In this document: in pieces, positions 60,035 through 64,000 of the stretch
Numbering within the stretch: the first letter of the stretch is position 1
How the letters are laid out: every line of letters starts with the position of its first letter
NCBI RefSeq assembly: GCF_036324505.1
Contig: NC_086364.1
Span: 14,989,148 to 15,053,147 of the forward strand
Length of the DNA stretch: 64,000 nucleotides
Source of the DNA: Eleginops maclovinus
Taxonomy: Eukaryota; Chordata; Actinopteri; Perciformes; Eleginopidae
Reading direction: 5' to 3'
The notes under the pieces: generated by a model
The model's database searches: none
The model's input: the letters and a program-made list of their open reading frames with translations, nothing else
What the model was told of the DNA's origin: nothing
Position numbers and translations under genes: made by a program

Positions 60035-62549
60035 CCCCCTTCTCCAGTTGTTAGGAAGGAATGCCTGTCCTGTAGATCTAATGGCAGTTGGGATGATTGA
60101 TCAGGTGGCAAAGAGACTAGAGTCATTATAAGTCTACAGTCTGTGCAAGCATGCATACATTTTAAGTATGCATGTCACATACATGTGTGTACCAGCAGCA
60201 TCTGTGTATGTGGCTGCCTGTAAATTCCTTGTACATCTAGACATGTGTGTGTTAGTGTGGCTTTACAGCAATGGAGACACCAGGACACTTGGCACCACAC
60301 TGACGTGACCCAACAATTGACCCTGCAGGACGCTAGTGACAGTCTGACATGAAAGATGGAGCACAGGAGAGAACATCAACAGGCAGCAAGAAAATGAAAC
60401 CCCACTTCAGCTATGGCTTCCTTTAATACTATATCTGCAAAGTTGTTTTTTCTCTGAAAAATAAACAGAGACAAAGCAGAGACAGTTCGCATGTTCTTGC
60501 ACACAAATGTAGTTTAGTCAATTGTATAAGTGTTTTGATGTTCACAGGACTGAACCGTTGAACTGTAACACATTTTATGAAGAGGAGAAGAACAGCTAAA
60601 GACAACTTCAGGCAATTGCATAGCAGCACTACAAGAAGAAACGTATCTGTGTGCATTTCCCTCTTTGGAACTGTCCAATTTTGAGGCATGATGCCCCTGT
60701 TCTTACTGGCTGCGATACACTTCTGTGTAGATAGCGCTTCTCCAATGGCAAGCCTTTGCTTTTCTGTCTTTCTCCTTATTTTTCTCAAAGAAATATTTGT
60801 TGGCAGGGCTGAATTAAAGCTTGAATAAACTTCAATAGGCTTGGGATTTTGGCATAAGCCACTGGGCTCATCTTGGCATTTAACCCCCTCTACAGGAGAG
60901 CAAGATGGCCTTTCAACACTTTCATTCTGATGTTATCTGTCCAAATGGCAAATGATCATATAATGGTCGACATAGTGTTTCTCTTTCTCTTTCTTCCACA
61001 ATTGTTCTATTCAGCTCTGTATTTATGATCCTTTGGGCAGTGCAGTGAGCTAGTCGGTAATCGGCCATCAGCTGAAGGGCAGGTAGAGCATAGCTTTGTG
61101 ACTCGGCTTTGTCCCACCAACAAACACAACTGATGAGAGTTCATGGCTTAGGCTGGCCTGGGTCGAAGGCCTTAAAGAAAATTCCAGCTTGTGATTTTTT
61201 TTGCATGTCATAGCTCTCTTATGTTCCCTACCAGATAGATTTAATTAAAGAAAGTAAAAGATTCGAAAAATAAGTGGAGTTTGCAAAACCATTAATAACT
61301 TTTTCGAGGTATAGGGCTCAAATCGTGTTGGCAGATCAGTGTCCTTGTGTGGTATGCTTACCAGTCCCCTTATGCCTCACATATTAGCCAATATCTATCA
61401 AGTTTTAAATATAGCTGGGCCTGAGGCAAGCAGACAGCCAGGCAGGTAAAGTGAGGCAGCTCACAAACAGTATATAATAACAGGAGACTGCACTGGTACA
61501 GCAAGTATTCATACTGACCTGTGGGTGTTTTGGTGTATTTGAAGGGCATTGAGTGAGGGAAGGTGAGAGATTTATACATGGGTGCAACTGTTAAGGAGTC
61601 TAAAATGAACGCCAACACCTCAACCTCCGACCCTCCACCCTTTAATTGTGCCATACTTTCCTCTGGCGCTTTCATGTTTAGCTTTGCAGTCAGCTCCCAA
61701 TGCAACTCCCGACTTCTCGAGAAACCTTCTTGCAATGCGAAGAGTGGAAACTGAATCAATCAGCTGCTCTTCCTCAAGGTTTCCTTCTGTTTGTGGAGGA
61801 ACCAGTAGGAGGATCCTGGTGAAGCTAGTCAGGCCTCCACTAACACTGCTGCTGTTCAGTCAAATAGTCAGAGAGGAGCTCCCACAGGCAGATATAGCTT
61901 TTATATGTTTACACAGGTTAGATAAAATCATTTGGCAGCCACCAAAGGCTGTATTTGCAGAGCATTGAGAGAAGTGTGCAGTCTAGTCTGCTGTAAGATC
62001 CGTGGTATATTCAGTCCCTACACAGAAAAATGGAAACACCTTACAATGCATTTTAGTTTTCTGTTGCTAATTTTTCAGTATGGTACAACTCACATCCATT
62101 TATCAGAGCTTAAGGGGACATCTTCGGATATTTTGTCCAACCTAGTTGAAATGACTTTTTCAAAAGACCAAGAAAATCAGGAAACACACATACTAGGGAA
62201 TCTGGTCTAGTTAATGAATATAAATTGAGGCAAACGCTAATCGACCTACAAAATCATTAATTTTAGGTTGATCAGCTCCTAGATTGACAAAGTATTTGTG
62301 CTTTACTTCTCACTTTATCTTCCAACTGTCGGTCAAAAAAGTGGTTAGTTTAGTTCTACCTCACAAACGGGATGTGTGCAAGGGATCAATAAGCCTATGT
62401 ACGTGAAAGTGTATGAAGGTTGTTCTGTGGAAGGAGAAGTAGGGTCAATAATTTTCCCTGAGTGAGTCAACTTCCTTCACAGACGCTGTAATGGGCGCAA
62501 CACATCCTCATGCACACAGACACAAACACACACATGCACGCACTCACGC

Positions 62550-62552
<3 letters not shown>

Positions 62553-62609
<57 letters not shown>
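62553..62609. repeat. (AC)n microsatellite
   Basis: 57 bp of AC, preceded by imperfect CA-rich sequence from about 62517. Confidence 0.96.
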
Positions 62610-62611
<2 letters not shown>

Positions 62612-64000
62612 ATCAAAGCAGAGATATCACATGATGACTGGTAATCTTGCGCCATCTGTAGGTCAGAGAGGATTTAAATATAAGACATTTTTTTCATCCT
62701 GAGACTAAAGTCTCTCACTTTTGGTGTGTCTCTAATGAAAAGATGTCCATTCATTTCCTACCACTCTATAAGACTTAACAGGATTTCACCTCTATCTCCT
62801 CTGAAACAAAATGTCACGTAACACTAAAGATGTCGCCTGTGAATGGCAGCAAATGCATAGGTCAGGTGTAACTCTATGTGTCTCTCTTTCCACTTGTCTG
62901 TCAATATTCGGTGTGAAAGAGAGAGGCAGCATTCACACTGGGCCCACCCTCAATAGTTAGCAGCCTCACAGCGCAATTTAATTTTTCCTAAAACATTTAG
63001 CGGGCCGATTGGAAAGTTTTAAATAAACCCAAATGAATACAAACACAGTCCTGCCTATAAAACAAGGATTTCTCTGAGAACGAAGAAGCCAACACTTTGT
63101 CTCCTGTGTGCTCTGTTCAGCAGTAAAATTCCATATACCCACATTTATGTTTTCCCACTCTGAATATTTTTGGATTTGTTTTCTGTGTTAACGACTGAAG
63201 GGAGGGAATGACAAGAGAGAAGAAGGAGAAAAGGTCAGGGTATGAATGGGTCCCTTAACTTCTCTGGTTAGCTATACTGCTAGCATTAAAAGTTGTTTCC
63301 TTGCCCTAAAGGTAAGTTTTTACTTTCCCTTCTTTCATAGCTCTTAATCATGTGTTAAATTCACACTGTTTATGAGGAAAATCTAGATCTCTCTCTGTGT
63401 TTTCTCTGCTCCCCTCTCTCTCCATCATGCCATTCCTCCCCTCCATCAATGTGCCAAAGTAGAAGCTTAATAAACCCATCACTCATGAGGACTCACTGAG
63501 GAGACCTGCAGCTTGACAAAACCTGAGAAACTTTAATTTTGACGAGAGCCTGTATTGGAAGAGCTGCACAGTGGGGACTATACACCACAGATCTTATTGA
63601 GGGCCTTGGGGAAAACCTTTTTGATTTATCATATTGCTCCAGCTCCAGGAATAGCAAGTATTCGATAGATTGCCGTGACATTTTCTACAAGCATTTATGA
63701 TGATCAGGAGATAAAGCTAAATGACTTAATGATTAGTTGTCCTTTGTTCTAGTGTCCCCCTGAGGTTGTGTCCTCAGTAGTATGCAAGGGACATTGGAAC
63801 AGTTCTTCATCAGGATTCGCTAACGTAGCATCCTCAAAATGTTGCCACAAATTTCACATATTGGTGCATTTTGCAAAGCTTTGAGTTGCCGAGGGTAAAT
63901 TGGAATATGGCTATTGTTGTTGTATTTAATAGCTTTGTGAAAAAGTTCCAAAAGTGTTTTAATTTTGAATACAGCATTATGTTAATTTCGTAAATTACGG

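Overview
This window is nuclear DNA from a vertebrate, most likely a ray-finned (teleost) fish. It holds one recognisable protein-coding gene, on the plus strand: platelet-derived growth factor A (pdgfa). Seven coding exons can be placed from splice sites, reading phase and protein similarity (5842-5904, 7159-7255, 11516-11650, 12891-13078, 21441-21567, 22154-22278, and 22919 onward). The teleost assignment is inferred from three things: the encoded protein is clearly PDGF-A but diverged from the mammalian one, the (CA)n/(GT)n microsatellites are very dense and long, and two interspersed repeats are of kinds I know from fish genomes. I cannot tell whether this is the pdgfaa or the pdgfab paralogue.

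Layout: 1-5024 is upstream DNA with no gene I can support. At 5025-5111 an (AC)n run abuts a probable TATA-type promoter (about 5150-5275) and a long 5' leader with four upstream ATGs. Exons 1-4 run to 13078 and encode the signal peptide, the pro-domain (unusually rich in histidine), the furin site and most of the cystine-knot domain. A microsatellite begins right at the exon 4 donor and opens the 8.4-kb intron 4. Exon 5 completes the growth-factor domain. Exons 6 and 7 give two alternative C-termini: a long form of 227 residues with a basic retention tail, and a short form of 207 residues ending in Val-Asp-Val-Arg. This is the same choice as in mammalian PDGFA. The 3' untranslated region probably ends near 25.1 kb.

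From about 25.2 kb to 64 kb I find no exon I can support. The stretch holds many CA/GT microsatellites (five of them within 28.8-30.1 kb), one tRNA-derived SINE, a second teleost-type interspersed repeat, two striking short perfect inverted repeats (48.84 and 50.1 kb) and a Cys-containing open frame of doubtful meaning (49.0-49.3 kb). It may carry distal regulatory DNA, but that cannot be decided without comparison to other species.

I found no novel multi-gene system. The most useful observations concern control of pdgfa itself: uORFs overlapping the start codon, a CAGCAG tandem acceptor next to the furin-released N-terminus, a long CA repeat at the exon 4 donor, a weak GAG acceptor on a frame-neutral exon 3, and the conserved long/short C-terminal switch.
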